Shown: positions 1 through 12,060 of the stretch, piece by piece | Numbering within the stretch: position 1 is the stretch's first letter | Layout: each line of letters opens with the position of its first letter | Assembly: GCF_900113055.1 (NCBI RefSeq) | Contig: NZ_FONZ01000001.1 | Location: forward strand, 558,001-622,000 | DNA length: 64,000 bases | Direction: 5' to 3' | DNA from: Flavimobilis marinus | Lineage (GTDB): Bacteria; Actinomycetota; Actinomycetes; Actinomycetales; Cellulomonadaceae | Translations under genes and position numbers: made by a program | The notes under the pieces: model-generated | Databases searched by the model: none | What the model saw: the letters and a program-made list of their open reading frames with translations, nothing else | Told to the model about the DNA's origin: nothing

Positions 1-560
1 GTGCGCGCACCGACCTCCGCGCCGAGCGCCGCGTACAGGGGGGTCGGCGCAGCCTCGATGACCGTCACGTCGACGCCGGCGGCCGCGCAGACGCCCGCGA
101 GCTCCGCGCCGATCCAACCGGCGCCCACGCAGGCCAGCCGGGTGCCCGGGGAGAGCGCCGCGCGCAGGCGGGCGGCGTCGTCGGCGGTGTGCAGCGTCCA
201 AGCGTGCGGCCAGGGGTTGTGCGGCCGGGCGCCGGTCGCGAGCACGACGGCGTCGGCCCGGAGCGTCGCGCCGGAGCGGAGCCGTACCTCGTAGCCGTCG
301 CCCTCGGCGGTCAGCGCGACGGCCGGGTCGCCCAGGCGCTCGTCGTCGATCGCCGGTGCGAGGCCGAGGTCCTCAGCCAGCCACACGGGCGTGGGCTGGT
401 CGAACAGGTGCTTCGACAGCGGCGGACGGTCATAGGGCGCGAGACCCTCGTCGCCCACCAGGGTCAGGTGCCCGGCGAAGCCCGAGGTGCGCAGGCAGGC
501 GGCGGTGCGGAGCCCGGCGAGGCCAGCTCCGACGACGACGACGGCAGGGGAGCGGCTCAC
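1..560 (-). CDS. FAD-dependent NAD(P)H oxidoreductase, 3' part cut by window edge
   Basis: About 186 N-terminal residues are visible; the C-terminus lies off the window. A dinucleotide-binding motif GAGLAG (residues 11-16) binds FAD, followed by the DRPPLSKHLF stretch and ATGARP typical of ferredoxin/rubredoxin-reductase-like pyridine nucleotide-disulfide oxidoreductases. A second GAGWIG motif marks the NAD(P)H-binding domain. The family passes electrons from NAD(P)H to a ferredoxin or similar partner; the partner here is unknown. The GTG start at 560 is chosen because a perfect -10 (TACGGT) sits six bases upstream and no Shine-Dalgarno is present, so the mRNA is probably leaderless. The gene is divergent from the small membrane protein that follows. 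Confidence 0.85.
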   Translation of the reverse strand, partial: MSRSPAVVVVGAGLAGLRTAACLRTSGFAGHLTLVGDEGLAPYDRPPLSKHLFDQPTPVWLAEDLGLAPAIDDERLGDPAVALTAEGDGYEVRLRSGATLRADAVVLATGARPHNPWPHAWTLHTADDAARLRAALSPGTRLACVGAGWIGAELAGVCAAAGVDVTVIEAAPTPLYAALGAEVGAR

Positions 561-566
561 GCCCTC

Positions 567-572
567 ACCGTA
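567..572 (-). promoter_or_regulatory. Leaderless -10 element of FAD oxidoreductase
   Basis: TACGGT on the minus strand followed by a 6-nt spacer and the GTG start. It fits the actinobacterial TANNNT consensus. Confidence 0.5.
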
Positions 573-673
573 GTGGGCGTGGGCGCCAGGTCGCACAAGG
601 AGAGGCCCCGCGCGGTCTGGGTCCGTCGATGCAGCACAATGGCCTCGGACGCTGCACCCGAGGAGGCCGACGC

Positions 674-955
674 ATGACCGAGACCCCGCTGCGGCCCGTC
701 GCGCCCCGGCGCAACCAGTGGGTGTGGGGCAACGCCGCCGTGATCGCCCTCGCGGCGGTCGTCGCCGTGGTGGTCGGCCCCGCGGACGGGACGTGGGTGC
801 TCGTCGCGCAGCTCGCCGTGTGCGGCGCTGTCCGCCTCACGGCCCGCAGCGGGCCCCCGGGCCTCGTGCTGCGCTCGCGGACCGTCGACGTCGCGACGAT
901 GTGGACCGTCGCCGCCGCCCTGGGACTGCTGGCGGCGACGGCCCCGACCATCTGA
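674..955 (+). CDS. Small three-helix membrane protein, DUF3017-like
   Basis: The 93-residue product has a short basic N-terminus and three hydrophobic stretches (about residues 20-37, 42-55 and 72-90) separated by a basic [10 protein letters not shown] loop. Size and pattern resemble DUF3017 proteins, which in actinobacteria lie near folD or mdh; that assignment is from memory. The ATG at 674 is preceded by a good ribosome site (GAGGAGG, 8 nt upstream). Function is unknown. It ends 4 nt before the stop of the convergent aquaporin gene. Confidence 0.7.
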   Translation: MTETPLRPVAPRRNQWVWGNAAVIALAAVVAVVVGPADGTWVLVAQLAVCGAVRLTARSGPPGLVLRSRTVDVATMWTVAAALGLLAATAPTI

Positions 956-959
956 GCCG

Positions 960-1955
960 TCAGGCCCGGGCGCGGGCCTGCGTGCGCAGGAGCAGGTGCG
1001 CGGCGCCGACGACGGCGGCACCCACCAGCGGCGCGACCCAGAACACCCAGACCTGGGCGAGGGCGTCCGAGCCGCTGAACAGTGCGGCTGCCGTCGCGCG
1101 CGCCGGGTTCAGCGCACCGCTCGTCACAGGTGTGGTCGCGAGCAGCAGCGCGGTGTAGGCAGCGGCGACGGCGACGGCGCCCGTCACGTGTGCGCGGTGC
1201 AGGCCGCCAGGGACGTCGGCGTCGGCGTGGCTGCCGAACGACCGGGTGGCGGCGACGGCCACGGCCGCGAGGAGCAGCGTGCCCACCAGCTCGAGGAGCA
1301 GTACGGCCGGGAGGTCGAACTGCGCCTGCCCGTTGGTCATCGTGGCCAGCAGGGACGTCTCGCCGTACCCGTTCGCCACCCCGGCGAACACGTCAGCCGC
1401 GTTCCCGACGCCGAGGAGCTCGGGCAGCGCTGCCGGGACGGTCGCGAAGAGCACGCCCGCGGCGAGGACCGCCCCCACGAGCTGGGCGAGCCAGTACGGC
1501 AGGACGTCGCGCCACGACAGGTCACCGGCGATGGCGCGGGCCAGGGTGAGCGCGGGGTTGAACAGGCCGCCCGAGAGGTGCCCGAACGCGAGGAGCGCCG
1601 CGAGCGTCGTCGCGCCGAAGGTGAGGGCGAGCCCCAGCGAGCCCAGCGCCCAGGCGGTGGTGAGGTTCGAGTAGAGCGCCGCGCCGAGCCCGGCGAGCAC
1701 GACGAGGAACGCGCCCGCGAGCTCGGCGCCGACGCGCACGACGAGCGGGGCGGCGAGCGCCGAGGACGGGGCGGCGTCGTCGAGCACGGCGTCGTCCTCC
1801 AGCAGGACGGTCTCCTCGAGCACGACGCCGTCCTGCGTCGCGATGTCGTCTGCTGCCGTGACGGGCGAGTCGTCGTGACCGTCGATGACGTCGGGCGGCG
1901 TCGGCGTCGTGGGCGTGCCGTCCTCGGACGGGGTGGACGCGGAGGTGGGAGTCAT
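960..1955 (-). CDS. MIP/aquaporin-family channel with long acidic N-terminal extension
   Basis: The 331-residue protein has six membrane spans and both aquaporin boxes: the first NPA at about residues 133-135 (GGLFNPALT) and the second at about 283-285 (SGALNPARA), followed by the selectivity-filter arginine R286. The MIP family conducts water or small neutral solutes such as glycerol; the substrate cannot be read from sequence. Residues 1-65 are an unusual Thr/Pro/Asp/Glu-rich extension without predicted structure that most bacterial aquaporins lack. The ATG at 1955 has an AGGAAG ribosome site. The gene is divergent from icd. Confidence 0.88.
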   Translation of the reverse strand: MTPTSASTPSEDGTPTTPTPPDVIDGHDDSPVTAADDIATQDGVVLEETVLLEDDAVLDDAAPSSALAAPLVVRVGAELAGAFLVVLAGLGAALYSNLTTAWALGSLGLALTFGATTLAALLAFGHLSGGLFNPALTLARAIAGDLSWRDVLPYWLAQLVGAVLAAGVLFATVPAALPELLGVGNAADVFAGVANGYGETSLLATMTNGQAQFDLPAVLLLELVGTLLLAAVAVAATRSFGSHADADVPGGLHRAHVTGAVAVAAAYTALLLATTPVTSGALNPARATAAALFSGSDALAQVWVFWVAPLVGAAVVGAAHLLLRTQARARA

Positions 1956-2067
1956 GAGCTTCCTGACGTGTGGAGGGCGCGCGGACGGCCGGTGGGCCGC
2001 CGCGGACAGTGTGCCGAGGGCACCTGTGCGCGCGCTGGACGGATGGTGAGAGCGTGTCCCGGAAGTA

Positions 2068-2081
2068 TCTTGACGTCAAGA
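2068..2081. promoter_or_regulatory. Perfect 14-bp palindrome upstream of icd
   Basis: TCTTGACGTCAAGA is a perfect inverted repeat 51 bp before the icd start. It contains a TTGACG that could serve as a -35. A TAGCCT hexamer follows at 2089-2094, but 13 bp from TTGACG is short for a promoter. The likely role is an operator for an unidentified dimeric regulator. Confidence 0.45.
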
Positions 2082-2132
2082 AGTCGGCTAGCCTGGAGAA
2101 CAAAGCACCCAAGACTCAGGAGCGTTGCACGC

Positions 2133-3353
2133 ATGGGCAAGATCAAGGTTGTCGGACCTGTCGTCGAGCTGGATGGCGACGAGATGACTCGCATCATCTG
2201 GCAGTTCATCAAGGACCGCCTCATCCACCCGTACCTCGACATCGACCTGCGCTACTACGACCTGTCGATCGAGAACCGCGACGCGACGGACGACCAGGTG
2301 ACGATCGACGCCGCGAACGCGATCAAGGAGCACAACGTCGGCGTCAAGTGCGCCACGATCACGCCGGACGAGGCGCGCGTCGAGGAGTTCGGCCTGAAGA
2401 AGATGTGGGTCTCGCCCAACGGCACGATCCGCAACATCCTCGGTGGCGTCGTCTTCCGCGAGCCCATCATCATCTCGAACATCCCGCGTCTGGTGCCGGG
2501 CTGGAACAAGCCGATCATCATCGGGCGCCACGCCCACGGCGACCAGTACAAGTCGACCAACTTCAAGGTCCCCGGCCCCGGCAAGGTCACCATGACCTTC
2601 GAGCCCTCCGACGGCGGCGAGCCCATGCAGTTCGACGTCGTGACGATGCCTGAAGAGGGCGGCGTCGCGATGGGCATGTACAACTTCAACGAGTCCATCA
2701 AGGACTTCGCCCGCGCGTCCTTCGCTTACGGCCTGCAGCGGAACTACCCGGTGTACCTCTCCACCAAGAACACGATCCTCAAGGCCTACGACGGCCAGTT
2801 CAAGGACCTGTTCCAGGAGGTCTTCGACGCCGAGTTCGCCGACCAGTTCGCCGCCGCCGGCCTGACCTACGAGCACCGCCTGATCGACGACATGGTGGCC
2901 TCCGCCATGAAGTGGGAGGGCGGCTACGTCTGGGCCTGCAAGAACTACGACGGCGACGTGCAGTCGGACACGGTCGCGCAGGGCTTCGGCTCGCTCGGCC
3001 TCATGACCAGCGTGCTGATGACCCCGGACGGCAAGACCGTCGAGGCCGAGGCCGCGCACGGCACGGTCACGCGCCACTACCGCCAGCACCAGCAGGGCAA
3101 GCCGACGTCGACCAACCCGATCGCGTCGATCTTCGCCTGGACCCGGGGCCTCATGCACCGCGGCAAGCTGGACAACACCCCCGAGGTCGTCACGTTCGCC
3201 GAGACTCTCGAGGACGTCGTCATCACGACGGTCGAGTCCGGCAAGATGACCAAGGACCTCGCCCTGCTGATCAGCAAGGACACCCCGTTCCTGACGACGG
3301 AGGAGTTCCTCGCGGCGCTCGACGAGAACCTCGCGGCGCGCCTGGCCGCCTGA
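2133..3353 (+). CDS. icd: NADP-dependent isocitrate dehydrogenase (homodimeric type)
   Basis: This cytosolic TCA-cycle enzyme oxidatively decarboxylates isocitrate to 2-oxoglutarate and yields NADPH. The 406-residue length matches the dimeric, eukaryote-like IDH class rather than the E. coli type. Visible motifs are the substrate-binding [12 protein letters not shown] near residue 94, the metal-binding LIDDMVA and [10 protein letters not shown] segments, and [11 protein letters not shown] at the cofactor site. The ATG at 2133 is taken because homology begins at [21 protein letters not shown] longer frame upstream is antisense to the aquaporin gene and is rejected. A palindromic operator candidate lies upstream and a strong hairpin downstream. 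Confidence 0.97.
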   Translation: MGKIKVVGPVVELDGDEMTRIIWQFIKDRLIHPYLDIDLRYYDLSIENRDATDDQVTIDAANAIKEHNVGVKCATITPDEARVEEFGLKKMWVSPNGTIRNILGGVVFREPIIISNIPRLVPGWNKPIIIGRHAHGDQYKSTNFKVPGPGKVTMTFEPSDGGEPMQFDVVTMPEEGGVAMGMYNFNESIKDFARASFAYGLQRNYPVYLSTKNTILKAYDGQFKDLFQEVFDAEFADQFAAAGLTYEHRLIDDMVASAMKWEGGYVWACKNYDGDVQSDTVAQGFGSLGLMTSVLMTPDGKTVEAEAAHGTVTRHYRQHQQGKPTSTNPIASIFAWTRGLMHRGKLDNTPEVVTFAETLEDVVITTVESGKMTKDLALLISKDTPFLTTEEFLAALDENLAARLAA

Positions 3354-3370
3354 GCAGCACCCCGCACGAC

Positions 3371-3418
3371 CCGTCGGCCTCCGCCGCACCGCGCCTGTGG
3401 CGCGGCGGAGGCCGACGG
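3371..3418 (+). terminator. 17-bp stem hairpin between icd and mdh
   Basis: Positions 3371-3387 pair perfectly with 3402-3418 around a 14-nt loop that contains a smaller GCGCC/GGCGC alternative stem. There is no T-tract. It probably ends or attenuates icd transcription before mdh. Confidence 0.65.
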
Positions 3419-3465
3419 TGCACGATGAGCGCGTCGCCCTCGGTGTTCCGACAAAGGAGTTGTGA

Positions 3466-4464
<999 letters not shown>

Positions 4465-4487
4465 GTCTGCAACTTATACCACCGAAA

Positions 4488-4520
4488 CGCCCCTTCCGCC
4501 TTGTAACGGCGGAGGGGGCG
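4488..4520 (+). terminator. Terminator of mdh
   Basis: A 13-bp GC-rich stem (4488-4500 with 4508-4520, one G-T pair) with a 7-nt loop is followed by CTTTGG. It separates mdh from the amylopullulanase promoter. Confidence 0.7.
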
Positions 4521-4586
4521 CTTTGGCGTAGTTCCAGCGTTATTGGCACCTCTATTCATCCCATGTTGCAACGGGGCGGAGGGGTC

Positions 4587-4616
4587 TTGCTGCAACGTTT
4601 CATGCAGGTCTAGAGT
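4587..4616 (+). promoter_or_regulatory. Amylopullulanase promoter
   Basis: A -35 TTGCTG (4587-4592) and a -10 TAGAGT (4611-4616) are separated by 18 bp. The transcript would start near 4623, giving a leader of about 50 nt. Confidence 0.6.
4591..4606. promoter_or_regulatory. LacI-family operator inside promoter spacer
   Basis: TGCAACGTTTCATGCA contains the near-palindromic core TGCAACGTTTCA with a central CG, typical of LacI/GalR-family sites. It lies between the -35 and -10, where a bound repressor would block RNA polymerase. A second related half, TTGCAAC, lies at 4566-4572. A MalR-like maltodextrin repressor is the likely ligand-sensing protein, by inference from the gene controlled. Confidence 0.55.
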
Positions 4617-4673
4617 CGGCCCCGTCACACACCAACGCACATCGCTGTGCGTGCCGACAAAGGGGTCGTACCG

Positions 4674-7600
4674 ATGCTCAACCGTCGCCAGCCTGCCACC
4701 GAGCCGAGGCGCGGCGCAGGCCGCAAGGCCGCCGCAGCCCTGTCTCTGTTCTCGCTCACCGCGACCGGTCTCGTGGCCGTGCCGCTCGCCGCCCAGGCGG
4801 CGGACGAGCCAGCGAGCTATCGCCTCGTCGGCAGCCTGCAGAACGAGCTCGGCTGCGCTGCGGACTGGGAGCCGGCGTGCGAGGACGGTCTGCTGACCGC
4901 GGCCGAGGGCGGCATGTTCGCGTTGACGGCCCCCGTGCCAGCGGGCGACTACGAGTTCAAGGTGCTCGCTGGCGACAGCTGGGAGTCCCAGGCCTGGGGA
5001 CGCGGCGGTGCGACCGGACCGGACGCCGCGAACATCCGGCTGACCACCGAGGGCGACGCGACGCTCCAGTTCGTGTTCGACCCCGAGACCGGTCGCACCA
5101 CGGTGGTGCCGACCGACGACCCCGCCGACCCGACGGACGCCGACGCGCTCCCCCCGGTGCGCCAGGCGCAGTCCGACGAGCGGTTCTACTTCGTGCTGAC
5201 GGACCGGTTCGCCAACGGCGACACGACCAACGACACGGGCGGGATCGACGGCGACCGCCTCGACCACGGGTTCGACCCGACGGACAAGGGCTTCTACCAC
5301 GGTGGCGACCTCGCGGGGCTGCGCGAGAAGCTCGACTACATCGACGGGCTGGGCACCACAGCGATCTGGCTGACCCCGTCGTTCAAGAACATGCCCGTGC
5401 AGGGCACCGGTGACGACATCTCCGCCGGCTACCACGGCTACTGGATCACCGACTTCACGCAGATCGACCCCCACCTCGGCGAGAACGCCGAGCTCGAGGC
5501 GCTGATCGACGAGGCGCACGCCAAGGGCATCAAGGTCTACTTCGACATCATCACCAACCACACGGCGGACGTCATCCAGTACGCCGAGGGCGAGTACACC
5601 TACCGCGACACGAGCCAGGAGCCGTACACCCCGGTGATCCCGGAGGGCCTGGAGAACGTCAAGGTGCCGTCGTGGCTCAACGACCCGGCGCGTTACAACA
5701 ATCGCGGCAACTCCACGTGGGAGGGCGAGTCCGCGGTCCTCGGCGACTTCGACGGCCTCGACGACCTCGACACGACCGACCCCGAGGTGGTCGACGGCTT
5801 CATCGACATCTACGAGGCCTGGGTCGACTTCGGGATCGACGGCTTCCGCATCGACACCGCCAAGCACGTCGACTTCTCCTTCTGGGAGCAGTGGACCGCC
5901 GCGATCGAGGAGCACGTGGCGAACGACGCCGTCGCCGCGAACGACGGCTTCTTCACCTTCGGTGAGGTCTACGACGCCGACCCGGTCAAGCTCTCGCCGT
6001 ACCTGCGCGACACGGACATGGACGCCGTCCTCGACTTCACGTTCCAGGACCGCGTGGCCGGCTACGTCAAGGGCGGCACCGCGAAGGGGCTGGCGAACCT
6101 CTTCGCCGGCGACGACTACTACACGACCGCGGACAAGAGCGCGCACTCGCTGCCCACCTTCGTGGGCAACCACGACATGGGCCGTGTCGGCTTCTTCGTC
6201 AAGGACTCGACCAACCCGGAGGACCGCAGCGCGCTCGCACACTCCCTGATGTACCTCACGCGCGGCCAGCCGGTCGTCTACTACGGCGACGAGCAGGGCT
6301 TCGTCGGCGCCGGCGGGAACGACAAGTCCGCGCGCCAGTCGCTGTTCGCCTCCGAGGTCGCCGAGTACACCGAGCAGACGCTGCTCGACGGTACGGTCGC
6401 CGGGTCGCAGGACCGGTTCGACACCGACGCCTCGCTGTACCAGCACATCGCCGAGCTGGCCGCGCTGCGTGAGTCGCACGAGGCGCTCGCCACGGGCGCG
6501 CAGGTCGAGCAGTTCGTCGCCGACGGCGCGGGCGTGTACGCGTTCTCCCGTGTCGCCGGTGCGGACGGCGTCGAGTACCTCGTCGCGGCGAACAACGCGA
6601 CCGAGGCCGCCTCGGCCACCTTCACGGCGCTGACGCCGTCTGCGACCTTCGCCGGGATCCATGGCACCGACAGCGCGGTCACCTCGACGAGCGACGGCAC
6701 CGTGACCCTCGAGGTCCCGGCCCTGTCGACCGTCGTGCTCCGGGCGGAGACCGAGGTCGTCGCCGACGCGGCGATCGCACCGACCTTCACGACGCCAGCG
6801 ATGGCCGCGGGAGTCAAGGGCCTGCAGCAGGTCGTCGTCGACCTCGAGACGGACCGGTATGCCGAGACAACCCTGTCCTACCGCGTGGCCGGAGCCACGG
6901 CCTGGACGACCCTCGGCGTCGACGACACGACGACGCCCCGCGTCTTCCACGACGTGGCCGACCTCAAGCCGGGCACGCTCCTGCAGTACCGGGCGGTCGT
7001 GCGCGACGCGGACGGCAATCTGACGCAGGCCACGACCTTCGCGAGCGTCGGTGACGACCACGGCGGCGGCACGCCCGTCGAGGCCGACCCGAGCACCAAG
7101 CTCACGATCCCCGGCGACCACGGCGTCGCCCTCGGGTGCAGCAACTGGGAGCCCGGGTGCGAGGCCAGCGCGCTGACGCAGCGCGCCAACGGCTCCTATG
7201 CGGGGACCTTCGACATCGCGGCAGGCACGTACCACCACAAGTACGCGTTCGGCAACGACTGGGCGGACAACTATGGGGCCGGGGGCGTGCACAACTCCGT
7301 CGAGGGCAACATCACCTACACCCACGCCGGTGGCCCGATCACGTTCTTCTTCGACCCGGACACGAAGCTCGGCGCCAACACCGCCGCGGGCCCGGTCTAC
7401 ACCGTGGCCGGGGACTTCCAGGACCAGCTCGGCTGCGTCTCGAACGACAACGCCGGCAACTGGTCCGACTCCTGCCTCGGCTCGCTCATGCAGCGCCAGG
7501 ACGACGGGACGCTCACCCTCACGCTCGCCGACCTGACCCCGGGGTCGTACGAGGCCAAGGCGATCGAGAACCTCAGCTGGGACACGGCCTTCGGCGGCGA

Positions 7601-10600
7601 GGGCGGCGCGAACGTGTCGTTCACCGTCACGGCGGAGAACCCCGCGGTGACCTTCGCCTTCGACCCCACCACCCAGATCCTCACGGCGACCACGGGCGCG
7701 ACGACGCCCGAGGAGCCCGAGGAGCCCGGTGAGCCGACAGGCCCGACGCCGATCCGCACGGACATCACGGTCAGCGTCCCCGGCAGCCTGAACAGCGAGA
7801 TGGGCTGCGCGGCCGACTGGTCGCCCGACTGCACGCAGGCCCAGCTGACCGAGCAGGTGGGGTCGGTGCACTACGGCACGTTCGACCTCCCGGCCGGCTC
7901 GTACGAGTACAAGGCCGCGATCAACGGTTCGTGGGACGAGAACTACGGCGTCGACCGCACCGCGGGGAGCGGCAACGTCCCGCTCGTCCTCGCCGAGGAC
8001 GCCGAGGTCACCTTCGTCTACGACGACGCCACGCACTTCGTGCAGGCGTTCTACCCGGGCGCCGAGACCGGGCGCCTCGCCGTCGTCGCGGGCAGCCTGC
8101 AGTCCCAGATGGGATGCTCGGCTGACTGGGACCCGGCGTGCCTGGGCTCCTGGCTGCAGAACCACGAGCGCGACGGCGGCGTGTACCAGCTCGTCACCGA
8201 CCAGCTCACCGCGGGCTCGTACGAGGCCAAGGCGGCGTTCGGGCTCAGCTGGGACGAGGCCTACCCCGGCAGCAACGTCGGGTTCACCGTTCCGAAGGAC
8301 TACGCGACGATGATCTTCCGGTTCGACTCTGCCACGGGCGAGTTCACCGCCCAGGCGGACGACTCCGTCCCCGGTGAAGGACAGCGGGCCTACTGGCTCG
8401 ACGCGCGCACCCTCGCGGTGCCGTCCTCTGCCGGCACCGAAAGCGGATCGTGGACGCTGCACACGGCGCCCGAGGGCGGCCTCGGTGTCGCCTCCGGTGC
8501 GGTCACCACGCCGGACGGCACCGCCAGCTTCCCGCTGACCCAGCGCTCGACCGGGCTGCCCGACGACCTGCGGGCCACGTACCCGCACCTCGCCGCGTAC
8601 GACGCGTTCGAGCTGGGCGCGGACGTGACCCGCGAGCAGGCCGAGGCGGCGCTCCAGGGGCAGCTGCTCGTGACGCAGGCAGGCACCGACGGCGTCACGT
8701 ACGCCACCGGTGTGCAGATCGCCGGGGTCCTCGACGACGTGTTCGCCGCTGCCCTCGACCGCGACCTCGGCGTGACTTGGGACGGCGACAGCCCGACCCT
8801 CGCGCTGTGGGCCCCCACGGCCCGGAGCGTGACCACCCAGGTATGGCTGCAGGGCGCCGGCACCGCGACGGGCCCGGTCACCGAGCTCGAGGCCACCCGG
8901 AACGACGACGGCACCTGGGTCACCCCGGGCACGCCGTACTGGAAGAACATGGCCTACAAGTACGTCGTCGAGGTGTACGTGCCGTCGACCGGCAAGGTGG
9001 AGCGCAACGCGGTCACCGACCCGTACTCGGTGGCCCTCACGCTCAACTCGACGCACTCGGTGCTCGTCGACCTCGCCGACGCCGCCTACCAGCCGGACGT
9101 GTGGCGGACCACGCCAGCGCCCGCCATCGAGCGCGACGTCGACCGCAGCATCTACGAGCTGCACATCCGCGACTTCTCGATCACCGACGCGTCGGTGCCC
9201 GCCGACCAGCGTGGGACGTACCTCGCGTTCGCCGGCGAGGGAGACGGCGTCAAGCACCTGCGCGAGCTCGCTGCGGCGGGCCTGAACACCGTGCACCTGC
9301 TGCCGAGCTTCGACATCGCCACGATCGAGGAGGACCGCAGCAAGCAGCAGACCACCGGTGACCTGAGCGAGTTCGGGCCCGCGGGCACCGAGCAGCAGGC
9401 CGCCGTGGCCGCGATCGCGAACGAGGACGGCTTCAACTGGGGCTACGACCCGCTGCACTACACGGCTCCTGAGGGCTCCTACGCCTCCACCGGTCACCAG
9501 GACGGCGGTGCGCGGGTAGCCGAGTACCGCACGATGGTGGGCGCCCTGCACAAGAACGGCCTGCAGGTCGTGCAGGACGTCGTCTACAACCACACGGCGG
9601 CGGCCGGGCAGGCGGAGAAGTCCGTGCTCGACAAGGTCGTGCCCGGCTACTACCAGCGCCTGAGCGCGACCGGTGGCGTCGAGACCTCGACCTGCTGCTC
9701 CAACGTCGCGACCGAGAACGCGCTCGCGGAGAAGCTCATGGTCGACTCGGTGGTCACGTGGGCCACCCAGTACAAGATCGACGGCTTCCGGTTCGACCTC
9801 ATGGGGCACCACTCCAAGGCGAACATGCTCGCGGTCCGTGCCGCGCTCGACGAGCTCACGGTCGCCGAGCACGGCGTCGACGGCTCGGCGATCTACCTCT
9901 ACGGCGAGGGCTGGAACTTCGGCGAGGTGGCCGACAACGCGCGGTTCGAGCAGGCCACGCAGGGTCAGCTCGGCGGGACGGGCATCGGGACGTTCTCCGA
10001 CCGCCTGCGCGACGCGGTGCACGGCGGCAGCCCGGTCGACGGGTCGTCCACGTTCACCCAGGGCTACGGCACCGGGCTCGGCACCGACCCGAACGGGCGT
10101 GAGGCGAGCACCGGCAATGCCGACAGCGTCAACGACGGCTCGCCCGACGAGCTCGCCGACCTGGCCCACCAGAGCGACCTGGTGCGCCTCGGGCTGGCAG
10201 GCAACCTGCGCGACTTCACCTTCGTGACGTCCGCGGGAGCCGAGCAGCGCGGGGACGAGATCGACTACCGCGGCGCGCCCGCGGGGTATGCCGACTCTCC
10301 GGAGGAGGTCATCACCTACGTCGACGCGCACGACAACGAGACGCTCTTCGACCTGCTCACGCTCAAGCTGCCCGTGGCGACGTCCATGGCCGACCGGGTG
10401 CGCATGAACACCCTGTCGCTCGCCACGACGGCGCTGTCGCAGACGCCGAGCTTCTGGCACGCGGGCACCGACCTGCTGCGCAGCAAGTCGCTCGACCGCG
10501 ACAGCTACAACTCCGGCGACCACTTCAACGCGATCGACTGGACCGGTCAGGACAACAACTTCGGGGCCGGCCTCCCGATCGCGGAGAAGAACGAGGAGAA

Positions 10601-11975
10601 GTGGCCGCTGATGAAGCCGCTGCTGGAGAACCCCGCGCTCAAGCCGACGCCGGCGGACATCGCCACGGCCGAGGCTGCGGCGAAGGACCTGCTCAAGCTC
10701 CGCTACTCGACGCCGCTCCTGCGGCTCGGCAGCGCGGACCTGATCCAGCAGAAGGTCACGTTCCCCGGCTCGGGCGCCGAGGCGACCCCCGGCCTGATCC
10801 TCATGCACGTCGACGACCTCGTCGGCGCGGACGTGGACCCGGACCTCACGGGCGCGCTCGTCGTGTTCAACGCCTCCCCGGACACGATCACCGAGACGTC
10901 GGCGGAGCTCGCAGGACGCTCCTACGTCCTGTCGGACGTGCAGCGCACCGGGTCCGACCCGGTGGTCAAGCAGACGACGTGGGACGCCGCGAGCGGTGCG
11001 GTGACCATCCCGGCCCGCACGGTGGCGCTCCTGGTCGAGCACACCGTCGACCCGGGTGACCCGGGTGACCCCGGTGACCCGGGCGACCCCGACCCGGAGC
11101 CGGTCGACCCGGCGCCGTCGACCACGACGGTGACGCCCCGGTCGGTGACCGCCCGGGCGGGCGAGCCCGTCAGCTTCACCGTGCGCGTCGCCGCGGACGG
11201 CGCGGCGGCGACAGGCACCGTGCAGATCCGGCGGGGCACGAAGGTGTTCGGCTCGGGCACGCTGCGGGACGGGAAGGTGACCGTCACGCTGCGCGACGCG
11301 ACGACGAGGGCCGGCTGGTCCAAGTACCGCGCGTACTACCTGGGATCGAAGACCGTGGCGCCGTCGTCGTCCGCGCTGCTGAAGGTGCGCACGCTCAAGG
11401 CGAAGGCCACGGTGAAGGTGACGCCGCTGCGTTCCACGATGGTGGTCGGGTCACGTGCCAAGCTGGACGTGCGGGTGCAGAGCACCGGAGACGCCGACGG
11501 CAAGATCCGCGTGCGGGAGCGCGGCCGGACGATCGCGATCGCGAAGGTCCGCGACGGCAAGGCCCGCGTCGTCCTGCCGCGGTCCTTCACGGCCAGGCCC
11601 GGCACGCACCGCCTCGAGGTGACGTACTACGGATCCTCGACCGTGGCCAAGGCGAAGGGCAAGGCAAAGGTGTCCGTCCGCAAGGCGACGCCGTCGCTCG
11701 CGGTCCGCGCCGTGCGCCCCAGCGTGTGGCCGTGGAGCCCGACGCTGCTCAAGGTGCACCTCGACGGTGACGGCGTGCGGCCGACCGGTCGGATCGCCGT
11801 CTCGGTCGACGGCAAGCGCCTGTTCTCGACGACGGTGCGGACCCGCAGCGACCGCGTCACCTACTACTTCCCGGTCGCCTTCGGCGCGCGCGGGGAGCGG
11901 GACGTGAAGGTCGTGTACTCAGGCAGCCGCACGCTGACCAAGGCGTCGGCGACCACCACGGTGCGGGTGCGGTAG
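4674..11975 (+). CDS. Secreted bifunctional amylopullulanase with two GH13 domains, five X25-like modules and Ig-like tail
   Basis: The 2433-residue secreted enzyme hydrolyses alpha-1,4 and alpha-1,6 bonds of starch, glycogen or pullulan. Order: signal peptide 1-42 ending AAQA; X25-like starch-binding module about 45-150; alpha-amylase GH13 about 165-700 with catalytic D393, E431 and D501; FN3-like module about 705-800; four more X25-like modules beginning near 805, 907, 1029 and 1133; pullulanase region with CBM48 near 1367, FNWGYDP (1587-1593, the type I pullulanase signature with Phe for Tyr), D1635, nucleophile D1708, acid/base E1745 and D1887; Gly-Asp-Pro linker near 2125; three Ig-like repeats to the end. 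The ATG at 4674 is chosen over the GTG at 4647 because of the AAAGGGG site and a clean signal peptide. Confidence 0.95.
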   Translation: MLNRRQPATEPRRGAGRKAAAALSLFSLTATGLVAVPLAAQAADEPASYRLVGSLQNELGCAADWEPACEDGLLTAAEGGMFALTAPVPAGDYEFKVLAGDSWESQAWGRGGATGPDAANIRLTTEGDATLQFVFDPETGRTTVVPTDDPADPTDADALPPVRQAQSDERFYFVLTDRFANGDTTNDTGGIDGDRLDHGFDPTDKGFYHGGDLAGLREKLDYIDGLGTTAIWLTPSFKNMPVQGTGDDISAGYHGYWITDFTQIDPHLGENAELEALIDEAHAKGIKVYFDIITNHTADVIQYAEGEYTYRDTSQEPYTPVIPEGLENVKVPSWLNDPARYNNRGNSTWEGESAVLGDFDGLDDLDTTDPEVVDGFIDIYEAWVDFGIDGFRIDTAKHVDFSFWEQWTAAIEEHVANDAVAANDGFFTFGEVYDADPVKLSPYLRDTDMDAVLDFTFQDRVAGYVKGGTAKGLANLFAGDDYYTTADKSAHSLPTFVGNHDMGRVGFFVKDSTNPEDRSALAHSLMYLTRGQPVVYYGDEQGFVGAGGNDKSARQSLFASEVAEYTEQTLLDGTVAGSQDRFDTDASLYQHIAELAALRESHEALATGAQVEQFVADGAGVYAFSRVAGADGVEYLVAANNATEAASATFTALTPSATFAGIHGTDSAVTSTSDGTVTLEVPALSTVVLRAETEVVADAAIAPTFTTPAMAAGVKGLQQVVVDLETDRYAETTLSYRVAGATAWTTLGVDDTTTPRVFHDVADLKPGTLLQYRAVVRDADGNLTQATTFASVGDDHGGGTPVEADPSTKLTIPGDHGVALGCSNWEPGCEASALTQRANGSYAGTFDIAAGTYHHKYAFGNDWADNYGAGGVHNSVEGNITYTHAGGPITFFFDPDTKLGANTAAGPVYTVAGDFQDQLGCVSNDNAGNWSDSCLGSLMQRQDDGTLTLTLADLTPGSYEAKAIENLSWDTAFGGEGGANVSFTVTAENPAVTFAFDPTTQILTATTGATTPEEPEEPGEPTGPTPIRTDITVSVPGSLNSEMGCAADWSPDCTQAQLTEQVGSVHYGTFDLPAGSYEYKAAINGSWDENYGVDRTAGSGNVPLVLAEDAEVTFVYDDATHFVQAFYPGAETGRLAVVAGSLQSQMGCSADWDPACLGSWLQNHERDGGVYQLVTDQLTAGSYEAKAAFGLSWDEAYPGSNVGFTVPKDYATMIFRFDSATGEFTAQADDSVPGEGQRAYWLDARTLAVPSSAGTESGSWTLHTAPEGGLGVASGAVTTPDGTASFPLTQRSTGLPDDLRATYPHLAAYDAFELGADVTREQAEAALQGQLLVTQAGTDGVTYATGVQIAGVLDDVFAAALDRDLGVTWDGDSPTLALWAPTARSVTTQVWLQGAGTATGPVTELEATRNDDGTWVTPGTPYWKNMAYKYVVEVYVPSTGKVERNAVTDPYSVALTLNSTHSVLVDLADAAYQPDVWRTTPAPAIERDVDRSIYELHIRDFSITDASVPADQRGTYLAFAGEGDGVKHLRELAAAGLNTVHLLPSFDIATIEEDRSKQQTTGDLSEFGPAGTEQQAAVAAIANEDGFNWGYDPLHYTAPEGSYASTGHQDGGARVAEYRTMVGALHKNGLQVVQDVVYNHTAAAGQAEKSVLDKVVPGYYQRLSATGGVETSTCCSNVATENALAEKLMVDSVVTWATQYKIDGFRFDLMGHHSKANMLAVRAALDELTVAEHGVDGSAIYLYGEGWNFGEVADNARFEQATQGQLGGTGIGTFSDRLRDAVHGGSPVDGSSTFTQGYGTGLGTDPNGREASTGNADSVNDGSPDELADLAHQSDLVRLGLAGNLRDFTFVTSAGAEQRGDEIDYRGAPAGYADSPEEVITYVDAHDNETLFDLLTLKLPVATSMADRVRMNTLSLATTALSQTPSFWHAGTDLLRSKSLDRDSYNSGDHFNAIDWTGQDNNFGAGLPIAEKNEEKWPLMKPLLENPALKPTPADIATAEAAAKDLLKLRYSTPLLRLGSADLIQQKVTFPGSGAEATPGLILMHVDDLVGADVDPDLTGALVVFNASPDTITETSAELAGRSYVLSDVQRTGSDPVVKQTTWDAASGAVTIPARTVALLVEHTVDPGDPGDPGDPGDPDPEPVDPAPSTTTVTPRSVTARAGEPVSFTVRVAADGAAATGTVQIRRGTKVFGSGTLRDGKVTVTLRDATTRAGWSKYRAYYLGSKTVAPSSSALLKVRTLKAKATVKVTPLRSTMVVGSRAKLDVRVQSTGDADGKIRVRERGRTIAIAKVRDGKARVVLPRSFTARPGTHRLEVTYYGSSTVAKAKGKAKVSVRKATPSLAVRAVRPSVWPWSPTLLKVHLDGDGVRPTGRIAVSVDGKRLFSTTVRTRSDRVTYYFPVAFGARGERDVKVVYSGSRTLTKASATTTVRVR
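11051..11094 (+). repeat. Short tandem repeat encoding a Gly-Asp-Pro linker
   Basis: A 9-bp unit (GGTGACCCG with variants) repeats about four times and encodes [12 protein letters not shown], a flexible linker between the pullulanase catalytic region and the Ig-like tail. Confidence 0.8.
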
Positions 11976-12002
11976 CGCGGACGACCCGGCGGGACCTACG
12001 CG

Positions 12003-12041
12003 ACGCAGGGCCGGTGCTCACCACGAGCACCGGCCCTGCGT
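12003..12041. terminator. Bidirectional terminator between amylopullulanase and purU
   Basis: A perfect 17-bp stem (12003-12019 with 12025-12041) with a 5-nt loop lies between two convergent genes. Confidence 0.8.
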
Positions 12042-12060
12042 GCGCTCGCTCCGGGGCGGC

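Noticed and set aside
1-294. 97-codon plus-strand frame at the window edge
   Set aside because: It is antisense to the FAD oxidoreductase, whose minus-strand frame carries clear nucleotide-binding motifs.
996-2132. Upstream in-frame extension of icd
   Set aside because: It is antisense to the aquaporin gene with shadow composition; IDH homology begins at 2133.
11051-11094. Possible CRISPR-like short repeats
   Set aside because: The units are 9 bp, contiguous and in frame, encoding a Gly-Asp-Pro linker.
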